64,000 nucleotides of DNA, taken from assembly GCA_041394245.1 (NCBI GenBank), contig JAWKIR010000002.1:496001-560000 (forward strand), read 5' to 3'. Positions 18,870 to 26,994 of the stretch are shown piece by piece. This stretch comes from Acidimicrobiales bacterium. GTDB lineage: Bacteria > Actinomycetota > Acidimicrobiia > Acidimicrobiales > Aldehydirespiratoraceae. The translations under genes and the position numbers were made by a program. Position 1 is the stretch's first letter, and each line of letters starts with the position of its first letter. Under the pieces are notes generated by a model. The model made no database searches. It was not told the DNA's origin and saw only the letters and a program-made list of their open reading frames with translations.

Positions 18870-19580
18870 ATGGACGAGTCGAGCAACGAGCTGCCGGCTG
18901 CTGTCGCCATTGCTCGCTTCGTGACCGGGACCGTGGCGCTCTGCGTGCTCAGCGCGCTCGCGACCCTGATGCTGTGGGCGGTCGGCTATCCCGTGGTCAG
19001 GGGGTGGTCGCCCACGGTGATCACCTCCGGCTCCATGACGCCGTCGATCGAGGTCGGCGACGTGCTCGTGGCCGGACCGGTCGACGCCGATCGGCTGGTC
19101 CCCGGATCCGTCATCGTCTTCGACAACCCGGCCGGCTCGGGCTTCGTCTCGCACCGGCTCGTCGAAGTGCTCCCCACGGGGGAGTACCGCACATGGGGTG
19201 ACGCGAACGAGTCAGCCGACTCGACCCCCGTTCGCCCCGATCAGGTCCGCGGGATCGGTCGGCTGGTGGTCCCGCTGGTGGGGCGTCCCTACGCGTGGGC
19301 CGCCGCGGGCGACACCGACTCGCTGCTGCTCGGGGCTCTCGCATTGGTCGGCCTCGTCATCGCGGCGCGATGGGGATATCGACCCGAGTTCGACCCATGG
19401 GCCACGCCGCAGGAACCTCGCCCCCGCGTGGACGGAAGCCGTGTCGCCCCGGCCATCGCAGCCGGCGCGGCGATCATGTTCTTCGGCTCGAGCTTCGTCG
19501 GAACCCGTCCGGTCCATTCCGCCTTCACCGATCCGGCGCAGAGCGACGCCAGCATCACTGCCGCCGGCACCTTCCCCTGA
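18870..19580 (+). CDS. sipW: SipW-type (ER-type) signal peptidase I with substrate-like tail
   Basis: A 236-residue membrane signal peptidase. After the first membrane helix (about 17-38), the catalytic Ser55 is in TSGSMTPSIEVGD, and the second catalytic residue is His95 in FVSHRLVEV, where ordinary bacterial LepB has Lys; the Ser-His form is the SipW/eukaryotic type. GDANESAD follows with the conserved Asp. Two more hydrophobic segments lie at about 150-167 and 193-210. The tail HSAFTDPAQSDASITAAGTF imitates the processed N-terminus of the TasA-like protein encoded just upstream. Confidence 0.82.
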   Translation: MDESSNELPAAVAIARFVTGTVALCVLSALATLMLWAVGYPVVRGWSPTVITSGSMTPSIEVGDVLVAGPVDADRLVPGSVIVFDNPAGSGFVSHRLVEVLPTGEYRTWGDANESADSTPVRPDQVRGIGRLVVPLVGRPYAWAAAGDTDSLLLGALALVGLVIAARWGYRPEFDPWATPQEPRPRVDGSRVAPAIAAGAAIMFFGSSFVGTRPVHSAFTDPAQSDASITAAGTFP

Positions 19581-19581
19581 G

Positions 19582-20235
19582 TCAGGTGGAAAGCACGCCG
19601 CGCACGAGCGACATGCCACTGTGGCTCTCGTTGCCGTCGTGCGGTTCGATGCTGATGTCGACGGCGACCGCGTCGTAGGCCGACCGGTCGAAATCGGCGG
19701 GCACCGTGAAGGTGCCGGGGTCGTTGGGGTCCTCGACGAGTCCGAGTGGGACGATGTCGGGGTCACCTTCGGTCACACCGATCAGCCAGATCTCCAGGTC
19801 GCTGTCGTCGCCTGCATCGGGCAGATCGGCGATCTCGACCCGCACCTTCTCGGCATCTCCGTCCGCGAGGAGGGTGACGTTGGCCGAACGGCCGATCCCG
19901 AGGTCGACGAACGCGGGATCGTCGGGCACGTAGACGAGCTCGGCCGATGCCACCTCGATCGGGGCAGTGCCGTCGTCGGAGAGGAGAACTGCCGCCACAC
20001 CGGCGATCACCACGAGCGCAGCCGCCACCGCGCCGATCATGATCGGCAGCCGTCGGCGGCTCGCCAGCTGCACGATCGCAGCGACGGTCGGGGCCTGTTC
20101 GGCCTCGACCGCGGCCTGGATCCCCTCCCACACCGAGTGCGGTGGCACGTCGAACTCGAGAGCATCGTCGGACAGCGAGCGCAGGATCGCCTCGATGTCG
20201 GCGTCGGCTTCGACGGGATGGAGGTCGTCAGTCAT
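19582..20235 (-). CDS. rskA: anti-sigma factor, RskA-type
   Basis: A 217-residue anti-sigma factor with a cytoplasmic N-terminal helical domain (about 1-75), one membrane helix (IMIGAVAAALVVIAGVAAVLL) and an extracytoplasmic RskA domain ending in AVAVDISIEPHDGNESHSG. The ATG at 20235 overlaps the stop of the sigma factor by 8 bp; the longer frame to 20274 runs deeper into it. It should hold SigK inactive at the membrane until regulated proteolysis releases it. It ends 1 bp from the convergent sipW gene, so the two loci are independent. Confidence 0.85.
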   Translation of the reverse strand: MTDDLHPVEADADIEAILRSLSDDALEFDVPPHSVWEGIQAAVEAEQAPTVAAIVQLASRRRLPIMIGAVAAALVVIAGVAAVLLSDDGTAPIEVASAELVYVPDDPAFVDLGIGRSANVTLLADGDAEKVRVEIADLPDAGDDSDLEIWLIGVTEGDPDIVPLGLVEDPNDPGTFTVPADFDRSAYDAVAVDISIEPHDGNESHSGMSLVRGVLST

Positions 20236-20836
20236 GGGGAACCTCCATGTGCTGTCGGATGCGGTCGAGACCACGACGGATGTCGCTCTTGACGGTCCCG
20301 AGTGGGAGCTGTGTGCGCTCGGCGATCTGCGGGTGGGTCAGATCCTCGAAGTAGTGGAGCGTCAGAATCCTACGCGAGCGCTCGGGCAGGATGCGGAGTG
20401 CGTCGGCGACCAGCATTTGGTCGCCCAACGTCTCCGTCTCGGATTCGGTGGGCAGCTCGTCGGTCGATTCCGGTGCCCGTCGATCGGAGTGGCGCTTCTC
20501 GGCCCGCACCGCATCGATGATCCGGTTCTTGGCGATGCCGGTGAGCCAGGCGGCCAGATTGCCCTTGGCCGGATCGAAGCGATCCCGGGCCCTCCAGGCA
20601 CTCAGGAACACTTCCTGGGTGACATCGTGCGCCCGTTCGGGCCCGAGGGCCCGTGCGCAGAAGGTGTAGATCAGCCGGCCATGCTCGTCGTAGGCCTTGC
20701 GCAGGGCGTCGTCGTCGCCTCGGGCGAAACATCCGTCGGCATCCCCGACCACACGAATCTCGGCGGCGCTCACGCCCTCAGCGTAACGGCGGTCGCCGTC
20801 GTGGTGACTGTCAGGTCTCGTGAGTGTCGAGATCAT
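20228..20836 (-). CDS. sigK: ECF sigma factor, SigK-like
   Basis: A 202-residue ECF sigma factor. Region 2 spans LRKAYDEHGRLIYTFCARAL to FLSAWRARDRFDPAKGNLAAWLTGIAKN, and region 4 is LPERSRRILTLHYFEDLTHPQIAERTQLPLGTVKSDIRRGLDRIR. ATG 20836 is chosen because AAGGA stands 7 nt before it; GTG 20773 is a shorter alternative with poor SD spacing. It is translationally coupled to rskA. The gene just upstream on the same strand encodes a fasciclin lipoprotein, the class of protein that SigK controls in mycobacteria. Confidence 0.87.
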   Translation of the reverse strand: MISTLTRPDSHHDGDRRYAEGVSAAEIRVVGDADGCFARGDDDALRKAYDEHGRLIYTFCARALGPERAHDVTQEVFLSAWRARDRFDPAKGNLAAWLTGIAKNRIIDAVRAEKRHSDRRAPESTDELPTESETETLGDQMLVADALRILPERSRRILTLHYFEDLTHPQIAERTQLPLGTVKSDIRRGLDRIRQHMEVPHD

Positions 20837-20954
20837 GGCTGGATCCTTGAAGCGCTGACGGCGAGCCGCCACGACCATTGGAGGGGGAAGGTCGGGGCGA
20901 CTCGCCGAGCGGAGCGAGCCCTTGGGGGGAGGGTCTCACCCGGGGGTCGAGGGA

Positions 20955-22004
20955 CTACGCCGGCGGCAGGAGGACGGCGTCGATGACGTGGATGATGCCG
21001 TTGGAGGCGGCGACGTCGGGGGTGACGACGGTGGCGGTGCCGTTGATCACGACGCTGCCGTCGACGACGGAGATGTCGATGTCGGCACCGTTCACGGTCT
21101 CGGCGGACTGGCCGTCGAGGCTGATGGCCGTTGCGGCGTCGACTTCACCGGCGACCACGTGGTACGTGAGGATGTCGGCGAGGTCGGGGCTGGCCAGGAG
21201 CTCTTCAGCCGTCAGGCCGAGATCGGCGAGCGCAGCGGCGAAGGCATCGTCGGTGGGAGCGAAGACGGTGAACGGACCGTCACCCGAGAGGGTGTCGACC
21301 AGGCCGGCGGCCTGAACAGCGGCGACCAGTGTGGTGAAGCTGCCGTTCGCCACCGCAACATCGACGATCGTGCCGGGAGCGGCATTCTCGTCGGCCATGT
21401 CGTCGTCGGCCATGTCGTCTTCAGCCATGTCGTCGGAACCGAAGTCCGGCGGGAGCAGGACGGCGTCGATGACGTGGATGATGCCGTTGGAGGCGGCGAC
21501 GTCGGGGGTGACGACGGTGGCGGTGCCGTTGATCACGACGCTGCCGTCGACGACGGAGATGTCGATGTCGGCGCCGTTCACGGTCTCGGCGGACTGGCCG
21601 TCGAGGCTGATGGCGGTTGCGGCGTCGACTTCACCGGCGACCACGTGGTACGTGAGGATGTCGGCGAGGTCGGGGCTGGCCAGGAGCTCTTCAGCGGTCA
21701 GGCCGAGATCGGCGAGCGCAGCGGCGAAGGCATCGTCGGTGGGAGCGAAGACGGTGAACGGACCGTCACCCGAGAGGGTGTCGACCAGGCCGGCGGCCTG
21801 AACAGCGGCGACCAGTGTGGTGAAGCTGCCGTTCGCTACCGCAACATCGACGATCGTGCCGGTTTCGGCGCCCGGGTCGGCCGAGTCGTCGGGCGACGCC
21901 TCGGTGGTGGTCGTGGTGGTGTCCTCGTCGTCATCGCCACACGCGGCAGCGAGCAGCGTGAAGGCGAGGAGAGCGGACAGGATGCGCAGGAGGCGCTTGG
22001 ACAT
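20955..22004 (-). CDS. lipoprotein with two identical fasciclin (FAS1) domains
   Basis: A 349-residue lipoprotein: signal peptide with lipobox LLAAAC (Cys22), a Thr/Asp-rich linker, FAS1 domain 1 (about 48-188), an acidic linker with three DDMA-like repeats, and FAS1 domain 2. The two domains have the same residues throughout (VANGSFTTLV, GPFTVFAPTDDAFAA, ILTYHVVAGEV, GIIHVIDAVLLPP). In the DNA they repeat with a 486-bp period and only four silent differences that I can see. Homologous to mycobacterial MPT70/MPT83-type proteins, probably an envelope adhesion protein. It is 118 bp upstream of sigK on the same strand. Confidence 0.92.
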   Translation of the reverse strand: MSKRLLRILSALLAFTLLAAACGDDDEDTTTTTTEASPDDSADPGAETGTIVDVAVANGSFTTLVAAVQAAGLVDTLSGDGPFTVFAPTDDAFAAALADLGLTAEELLASPDLADILTYHVVAGEVDAATAISLDGQSAETVNGADIDISVVDGSVVINGTATVVTPDVAASNGIIHVIDAVLLPPDFGSDDMAEDDMADDDMADENAAPGTIVDVAVANGSFTTLVAAVQAAGLVDTLSGDGPFTVFAPTDDAFAAALADLGLTAEELLASPDLADILTYHVVAGEVDAATAISLDGQSAETVNGADIDISVVDGSVVINGTATVVTPDVAASNGIIHVIDAVLLPPA

Positions 22005-22094
22005 TGTCTGGGTTCCTTCCAGGGGGGTATGTACAACCCCTGCTACGGACCCAGGTGGCGGTGCGGATGCAGCCGCGGCCAGAAAATCTTCGGC

Positions 22095-23441
22095 TCAGGC
22101 GCGCTCGCTGAGCAACTCGGCCACGCGGAACGCCAAATCGACCGACTGGCGCCCGTTGAGGCGAGGATCGCACATGGTCTCGTAGGCCTCCGAGAGATCG
22201 CCGTCGACGAGCCCGTCGCTCCCGCCGAGGCACTCGGTGACGGCATCGCCGGTCAGCTCGACATGGACACCGCCCGGCCATGTGCCCTCCTGGGCATGGG
22301 CGGCGAAGAATCCACTGATCTCGCGGAGCACGTCGTCGAAGTGCCGGGTCTTGTGGCCGCCCTCGGCGGTGTAGGTGTTGCCGTGCATCGGATCGCAGGC
22401 CCACACCACGGGATGTCCGGCGTCGCGCACCGCGGCGAGCAGCGGCGGCAGACCTTCGGTCACCTTGTCGGCGCCCTGCCGGACGATGAGGGTGAGTCGG
22501 CCGGGCTTCTTGTCGGGGTTCAGCGCCTCGCAGAGCGCGAGCACCTCGTCGGGGGTGGCCGTCGGGCCGATCTTGCAGCCGAGCGGGTTCTGCACGCCAC
22601 GGAGGAACTCCACGTGCGCACCGTCGAGTTGACGGGTCCGCTCGCCGATCCAGAGCATGTGCGCCGAGCAGTCGTACCAGTCGCCGGTGAGGGAGTCCTC
22701 GCGGGTCAGCGCCTCTTCGTAGTTGAGCAGCAGCGCTTCGTGGGAGGTGTAGAAGTCGACCTCGTGGAGGGCCGGCACGGTGTCGCCGTTGATGCCGCAG
22801 GCGTTCATGAAGCGAAGGGCCCGGTCGATCTCGTCGGCCATCTGCGCGTAGCGCTCGCCGGCGGGGGAGGAGGCGACGAACTCGCGGTTCCAGCTCGACA
22901 CCTGTCGCAAGTCGGCGTAGCCGCCGCTCGTGAACGCACGGAGCAGGTTGAGCGTGGACGCAGCCCGGTTGTAGGCGCCGAGGAGGCGCTGCGGGTCGGG
23001 ACGGCGCTCGTCCTCGGAGAAGCCGATGTCGTTGACGATCTGACCGAGAAACGAGGGGAGCTCGGTGTCGCCCTGGGTCTCCGTGGGGCTGGACCGGGGC
23101 TTGGCGAACTGGCCGGCGATCCGGCCGACCTTCACCAGCGGGATCCCGCCGGAGTAGGTGAGGACCACCGCCATCTGCAGGATCACTCGCAGACGGTCTC
23201 GAATGGAGTCGGCCGAGCTCTCGAACGACTCGGCGCAGTCACCGGCCTGCAGGAGAAATGCGTTGCCGTTGGCGACGTTGGCCAGTTGGGCGGTGAGGTT
23301 GCGGGCTTCGCCGGCAAAAACGAGTGGTGGCTGGTCGGCGAGGAGCTTGAGCGCCTGGTCGAGCTCGCCCGAGTCGGGCCACGTCGGCTGGTGCTTGGCC
23401 TCGAACGAACGCCAGCTGCTGGGACTCCACGGGGTGTTCAC
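22095..23441 (-). CDS. aroG: type II 3-deoxy-7-phosphoheptulonate (DAHP) synthase
   Basis: A 448-residue plant/actinobacterial type II DAHP synthase, the first step of the shikimate pathway. Motifs include QAGDCAESF, the NPLGCKIGP phosphate site and the metal-binding His in DPMHGNT. The GTG at 23441 gives MNTPWSPSSWRSFEAKHQPTW, the usual family N-terminus. It is preceded by the terminator of the sigma factor gene, so it likely has its own promoter in the 158-bp gap, and it is followed 90 bp later by the fasciclin gene on the same strand. Confidence 0.95.
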   Translation of the reverse strand: MNTPWSPSSWRSFEAKHQPTWPDSGELDQALKLLADQPPLVFAGEARNLTAQLANVANGNAFLLQAGDCAESFESSADSIRDRLRVILQMAVVLTYSGGIPLVKVGRIAGQFAKPRSSPTETQGDTELPSFLGQIVNDIGFSEDERRPDPQRLLGAYNRAASTLNLLRAFTSGGYADLRQVSSWNREFVASSPAGERYAQMADEIDRALRFMNACGINGDTVPALHEVDFYTSHEALLLNYEEALTREDSLTGDWYDCSAHMLWIGERTRQLDGAHVEFLRGVQNPLGCKIGPTATPDEVLALCEALNPDKKPGRLTLIVRQGADKVTEGLPPLLAAVRDAGHPVVWACDPMHGNTYTAEGGHKTRHFDDVLREISGFFAAHAQEGTWPGGVHVELTGDAVTECLGGSDGLVDGDLSEAYETMCDPRLNGRQSVDLAFRVAELLSERA

Positions 23442-23507
23442 CCGACAAGTGTGCTGCCGGGGGCCCTCGGGTTCCAACCAATATCGACGGGAAGCGCCGG
23501 AAAACGG

Positions 23508-23539
23508 CCGAAGCCCCTGCCCGGAGGCAGAGGCTTCGG
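23508..23539 (-). terminator. terminator of the sigma-70 group 2 gene
   Basis: Read on the minus strand, CCGAAGCCTCTGC and GCAGGGGCTTCGG form a 13-bp stem with one U-G wobble and a 6-nt loop, followed by CCGTTTTCC. It lies 60 bp after the stop of the sigma factor gene and 67 bp before aroG. Confidence 0.65.
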
Positions 23540-23560
23540 TTCAGCGTTTTGTGACGCCGG

Positions 23561-23579
23561 AATCGCGCCAGGCGCGATT
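23561..23579. repeat. perfect inverted repeat downstream of sigma gene
   Basis: AATCGCGC-CAG-GCGCGATT forms an 8-bp perfect stem with a 3-nt loop, 20 bp after the stop of the sigma factor gene. There is no U-run on the minus strand, so it is probably a 3'-end stabilising hairpin or a minor terminator ahead of the stronger one at 23508-23539. Confidence 0.5.
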
Positions 23580-23599
23580 TAGGCCTCAGAAAAGGAGGG

Positions 23600-24439
23600 T
23601 CAGGCGGCGTCGACGGTGTCGGCGATGCTCGCCGCGTGCTCACGGACCGAATGGATCGCCCGCTTCACGAGGCGACGAGCGGCTTCGGCGGTGACGCCGA
23701 GGTCTTCGCCGACCTCACGGTAGGAGCGCTTGCGACCGTCGCCGAGGCCGAACCGCTGCTCGACGGCGTACTTCGCACGCTCGTCGAGGATGTCGAGCAG
23801 GCCGGTGACCATCTCTTCTTCGGCCTTCGCCATGACCTCGACCTCGGGGCCGGGGTTGGAATCGGGCAGGAGATCGACGAGCTCGTTGGAGTCGTCGTCG
23901 CCGATCGTACGGTCGAGGCTGGTGGGGGTGGTCAGCCGGTGCAGACGGGCGTGTTCGTCGTCGAGCTCGTCGCCGTCGCCCGACACGGCCCGCAGGGCTG
24001 CACGCAGCGAGGCGGAACGGTCGCCGGGGAGGCGGACCAGGGAGGCCTTCTGGTCGAGGGCCCGGCCGATGGCCTGGCGGATCCAGAAGGTGGCGTAGGT
24101 GGAGAACTTGAAGCCCTTGCGCCAGTCGAACTTGTCGACCGCGTGCTCGAGACCCAGGTTGCCCTCCTGGATGAGATCCAGGAGCTCCATACCGGGAGGG
24201 AGGGGATAACGGCGAGCGACGCTCACCACGAGGCGCAGGTTGGCCCGGATGAACCGGTCCTTCGCCGCAGCGGCATCGCGGATCGCACGATCGAGTTCGC
24301 GACCCTTCTCACCGTCTTCTTTGCGAGCACGGGCCTCGAAGCCCTTCTCGATGACCTGGGAGAGCTCACGCTCTTCCTGGGCATTGAGCAGCGCAACGGC
24401 GCCGATCTCGTTCAGGTACTGTCCAACAGAATCGCTCAT
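23600..24439 (-). CDS. RNA polymerase sigma factor, sigma-70 group 2
   Basis: A 279-residue sigma factor of the SigB/HrdB-like class, without a region 1.1. Region 1.2 is VGQYLNEIGAVALLNAQEE; region 2 includes LLDLIQEGNLGL, FDWRKGFKFSTYATFWIRQAI (melting and -10 recognition); region 4 has RSYREVGEDLGVTAEAARRLVKRAIHSVRE as the -35 helix-turn-helix. Compared with a principal sigma factor it is short, and the -10 region motif is intact. ATG 24439 is chosen; a GTG 21 bp upstream is possible. It probably directs a stress or stationary-phase regulon. Confidence 0.88.
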   Translation of the reverse strand: MSDSVGQYLNEIGAVALLNAQEERELSQVIEKGFEARARKEDGEKGRELDRAIRDAAAAKDRFIRANLRLVVSVARRYPLPPGMELLDLIQEGNLGLEHAVDKFDWRKGFKFSTYATFWIRQAIGRALDQKASLVRLPGDRSASLRAALRAVSGDGDELDDEHARLHRLTTPTSLDRTIGDDDSNELVDLLPDSNPGPEVEVMAKAEEEMVTGLLDILDERAKYAVEQRFGLGDGRKRSYREVGEDLGVTAEAARRLVKRAIHSVREHAASIADTVDAA

Positions 24440-24600
24440 GACAACTCGCTCAACGGAAACCGCACACGCGGTATTCCCGATTTCGTTCTGGCACTTCTTG
24501 CTTGGTTGAAATGCCTTGGGTGGTGTTTCGGGGGGAAGCCAGTACCGTGTGCTCGCGACTTGCGAACGCGCGCCGCACTCCGGTCCAGCCGGACTATTGA

Positions 24601-24629
24601 ACATCATCGCGCGTGAAATGTCAGGTCAA
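24601..24629 (-). promoter_or_regulatory. candidate promoter of sigma factor gene
   Basis: In the 294-bp divergent gap between the sigma factor gene and nadD, the minus strand reads TTGACC (24629-24624), a 17-bp spacer and TGATGT (24606-24601). The -35 is close to consensus but the -10 is weak, so this is tentative. It would give a 5' leader of about 155 nt. I see no other gene or structure in the gap. Confidence 0.35.
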
Positions 24630-24733
24630 AGCTGTATGACTTCCGTCACGTCGGCGGCGTCGGGATGCAGAGTCGGTCGATCCGTGCGGTCCCGGAGCGG
24701 TCTCGTCAGCAGCGTGGACCTAGACTCCGCCGG

Positions 24734-25333
24734 GTGAGAATCGGCGTCTTCGGGGGTACTTTCGATCCCCTGCACAACGGCCACCTCATGATCGCGCTCG
24801 AGGTTCGACACCGGCTTCGCCTCGACCGCATGCTGCTCGTCGTCGCAAACGACCCGTGGCAGAAGGCCGATGCGGAGGTGACGTCGGCGGCGATCCGTTT
24901 CGCACTGGTCGAGGGTGCCGTCGCCCGGCTCAACCGGCGTCTGGGTCACGTCGCACTCGAGGCGAGCGACATCGAGATACGCCGGGGCGGCGAGACCTAC
25001 ACCGCCGACACGCTCGCGGCGCTGCACGAAGATGATCCCGACAGTGAGCTGTTCCTGCTGGTCGGTTCCGACGCCGCGGCCGGCCTCGACAGCTGGAAAC
25101 GCACCGACGAGATCCGGCGCGGTGCCACGACCGTCGTGGTCGACCGGGGGGGCCGTGAAGGGGGTCGACCGCCGGAGGGGTGGGATCACGTGGTGGTCGA
25201 CGTGCCCCTGATGGAAGTGTCGTCGAGTGATCTCCGCGCGCGGATCGCCGAGGGTGCTCCCGTCGAGGCTCTGATCCCGCCTACGGTCATCGACGGCATC
25301 CGCCACCATGGCCTCTACCGCCGGAACCCATGA
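24734..25333 (+). CDS. nadD: nicotinate-nucleotide adenylyltransferase
   Basis: A 199-residue NadD, making deamido-NAD from nicotinate mononucleotide and ATP. It starts VRIGVFGGTFDPLHNGHL (GTG at 24734) with the nucleotidyltransferase motif GGTFDPxHxGH, and has the second motif in MEVSSSDLRARIAEG. It overlaps the LCP-like gene by ATGA. The order nadD-LCP-rsfS is conserved in Actinobacteria; proA, which often precedes nadD, is 9 kb upstream. Confidence 0.95.
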   Translation: MRIGVFGGTFDPLHNGHLMIALEVRHRLRLDRMLLVVANDPWQKADAEVTSAAIRFALVEGAVARLNRRLGHVALEASDIEIRRGGETYTADTLAALHEDDPDSELFLLVGSDAAAGLDSWKRTDEIRRGATTVVVDRGGREGGRPPEGWDHVVVDVPLMEVSSSDLRARIAEGAPVEALIPPTVIDGIRHHGLYRRNP

Positions 25334-26583
25334 CCGCTCCCACTCTCGACGAACCCGGTCCTCGGCCCCCGAGCGACGAGCCGGCGTCGGCCCGCACCCG
25401 ACGCCGTCGGCATCCGGCCCCGCCGGCGCATCCGTTCTTCCGGTTCGTGTTTCCGCTGTTGATCGCAGCCGCCGCGGTTTTCGTCTTCGTGCTCTGGCGC
25501 GATGGCGCCAAGGCCGTTCTCGACACCACCGACGGGTCGGTGGTCGCCGCGGTCGACGATCCGGGCGAACCGGGCTTCCTCGCCTTCGCCACGCCGACTC
25601 CGACCCTGCTGGTCGCTCATGTCGACGCAGACGACACGCTCGTGGGGGTGACGGTGCTCGCCCGCACCTCGCTCGATGCCGGCGGCAGCCTCGTCGTGCT
25701 CTCTCCCAACATGTTGCTCGACCTCTCCGAGCAGGACGTGATCCTCGGCCAGCTCTACGCCTCGCAGGGCGTCGAAGCCCTGGAGCAGGCGGTGGCCGAG
25801 TACTTCGGGTTCGGGTTCACCGAGGCCGAACCGATGGTCATGTCGACCGAGCGGTTGGGAGCGTTCCTCGAGCGGGTCGAACCCGTGTCCTTCTTCCTGG
25901 CGGACGATCTCGTTCGCCTCGGGGACGACGGCGTCGGCGAGGTCGTGTACGAGTCAGGTTTCGGCCAGTTCGACGGTGCGGATCTGGCCGAGATCTACGC
26001 CTGGCGGAACCCGGCCGAACTCGACGACGGGCGCTTCACCCGTCAGCTCGCGATCTGGGAGGCGTGGCTGGCTGCGGTCGGCGAAGCCGACGATCTGCTG
26101 TCCGCCACGCTGCCGTTCGAGGAGGGTCTGCCGCCGTACTTGCGCGCGTTCGGTACGGGGACCGCAGATCTCGAGCTCGCTCCTGTCGTGCCTGTCGCGT
26201 TCGGCACGGCCGACCCGCTCTACACCTTGGCCGAGGGCAGCGCGTCGTGGCCGATCGAGAAGGGGCGCGAGATGGTGCCGGTCCCGGTGGGGTACGCCCC
26301 GGGTGTGTGGCCGACCGTGCAACTCCTCGACGGCACCGGCGATCCCGCTCGACGGGCGCGCTTCCTGCCGACGGTCGTGGCGGCCGGTGCCGAGATCTAC
26401 GTCATCGGCAACGCGGCGAGTTTCGATGTGCAGGAGACCTTCGTCGCCTACCACGCGCCTGAAGACGCCGAGCGGGGAGAGGCGCTCGCCGCGGCGCTGG
26501 GCGTCCCGGTCGTCTTCGACGAGAATCTCGACCAACCGGCCCAGCTCACGGTTACCGTGGGGTTCGACTCCTCCGACCTGTGA
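25330..26583 (+). CDS. LCP-like/LytR_C domain membrane protein
   Basis: A 417-residue protein with a Pro/Arg-rich cytoplasmic N-terminus, one membrane helix (FFRFVFPLLIAAAAVFVFVL, about 37-56) and an extracellular region. The middle part recalls the LytR-CpsA-Psr fold (VVLSPNMLLDLSEQDVILGQLYASQGVEALEQAV) but lacks the clear Arg/Asp phosphate-binding motifs, so catalytic activity is doubtful. The last 100 residues resemble a LytR_C domain (VQLLDGTGDPARRARFLP, VIGNAASFDVQET). It is coupled to nadD (ATGA) and followed by rsfS. Likely in cell-wall glycopolymer attachment, or a non-catalytic relative. Confidence 0.65.
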   Translation: MTAPTLDEPGPRPPSDEPASARTRRRRHPAPPAHPFFRFVFPLLIAAAAVFVFVLWRDGAKAVLDTTDGSVVAAVDDPGEPGFLAFATPTPTLLVAHVDADDTLVGVTVLARTSLDAGGSLVVLSPNMLLDLSEQDVILGQLYASQGVEALEQAVAEYFGFGFTEAEPMVMSTERLGAFLERVEPVSFFLADDLVRLGDDGVGEVVYESGFGQFDGADLAEIYAWRNPAELDDGRFTRQLAIWEAWLAAVGEADDLLSATLPFEEGLPPYLRAFGTGTADLELAPVVPVAFGTADPLYTLAEGSASWPIEKGREMVPVPVGYAPGVWPTVQLLDGTGDPARRARFLPTVVAAGAEIYVIGNAASFDVQETFVAYHAPEDAERGEALAAALGVPVVFDENLDQPAQLTVTVGFDSSDL

Positions 26584-26610
26584 GCGGGTCCTAGCCGTGA
26601 GTGAGAGCGT

Positions 26611-26994
26611 GTGACGAGTTCGACCGACGAGATCCAGGACCTGGTCAGGCTCGCGGCTGCGGCGGCGGACGACAAGAAGGCGGCCGATGTCGTCATCATC
26701 GATGTGGGCGACGTGTTCGCCGTCTCCGACTACTTCGTCATCACGAGCGGTTCGAACCCCCGGCAGGTGCACGCGATCGTCGACGCCATCGAGGAGCGGC
26801 TCGCTCGTGACGGGGGTCCGAGTCCGGTGCGGGTGGAGGGCAAGGAAGCGCGCGAGTGGGTGCTGATGGACTACGGGTCGTTCGTGGTCCATGTCTTCCA
26901 CCAGGAGCAGCGCGATTTCTACCAACTCGAGAAGCTGTGGGGCGACCGGCCCCGGCTCGAGTGGGAACCGGTGCGCACGCCCGAACTGGGTTGA
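26611..26994 (+). CDS. rsfS: ribosomal silencing factor RsfS
   Basis: A 127-residue RsfS/YbeB protein that binds L14 and blocks subunit joining in starved cells. The motif SDYFVITSGSNPRQVHAI and the closing WVLMDYGSFVVHVFHQEQRDFYQLEKLWGD region are both present in pieces that match the family. It starts with GTG at 26611, 27 bp after the LCP-like gene, and its TGA overlaps the ATG of the following hydrolase. Confidence 0.94.
   Translation: MTSSTDEIQDLVRLAAAAADDKKAADVVIIDVGDVFAVSDYFVITSGSNPRQVHAIVDAIEERLARDGGPSPVRVEGKEAREWVLMDYGSFVVHVFHQEQRDFYQLEKLWGDRPRLEWEPVRTPELG

Noticed and set aside
20922..23582. An 886-residue open frame on the plus strand opposite the fasciclin and DAHP synthase genes
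   Set aside because: It is a shadow of two well-supported minus-strand genes; the residues are the Gly/Asp/Val-rich pattern of antisense GC-rich coding DNA with no homology motif.
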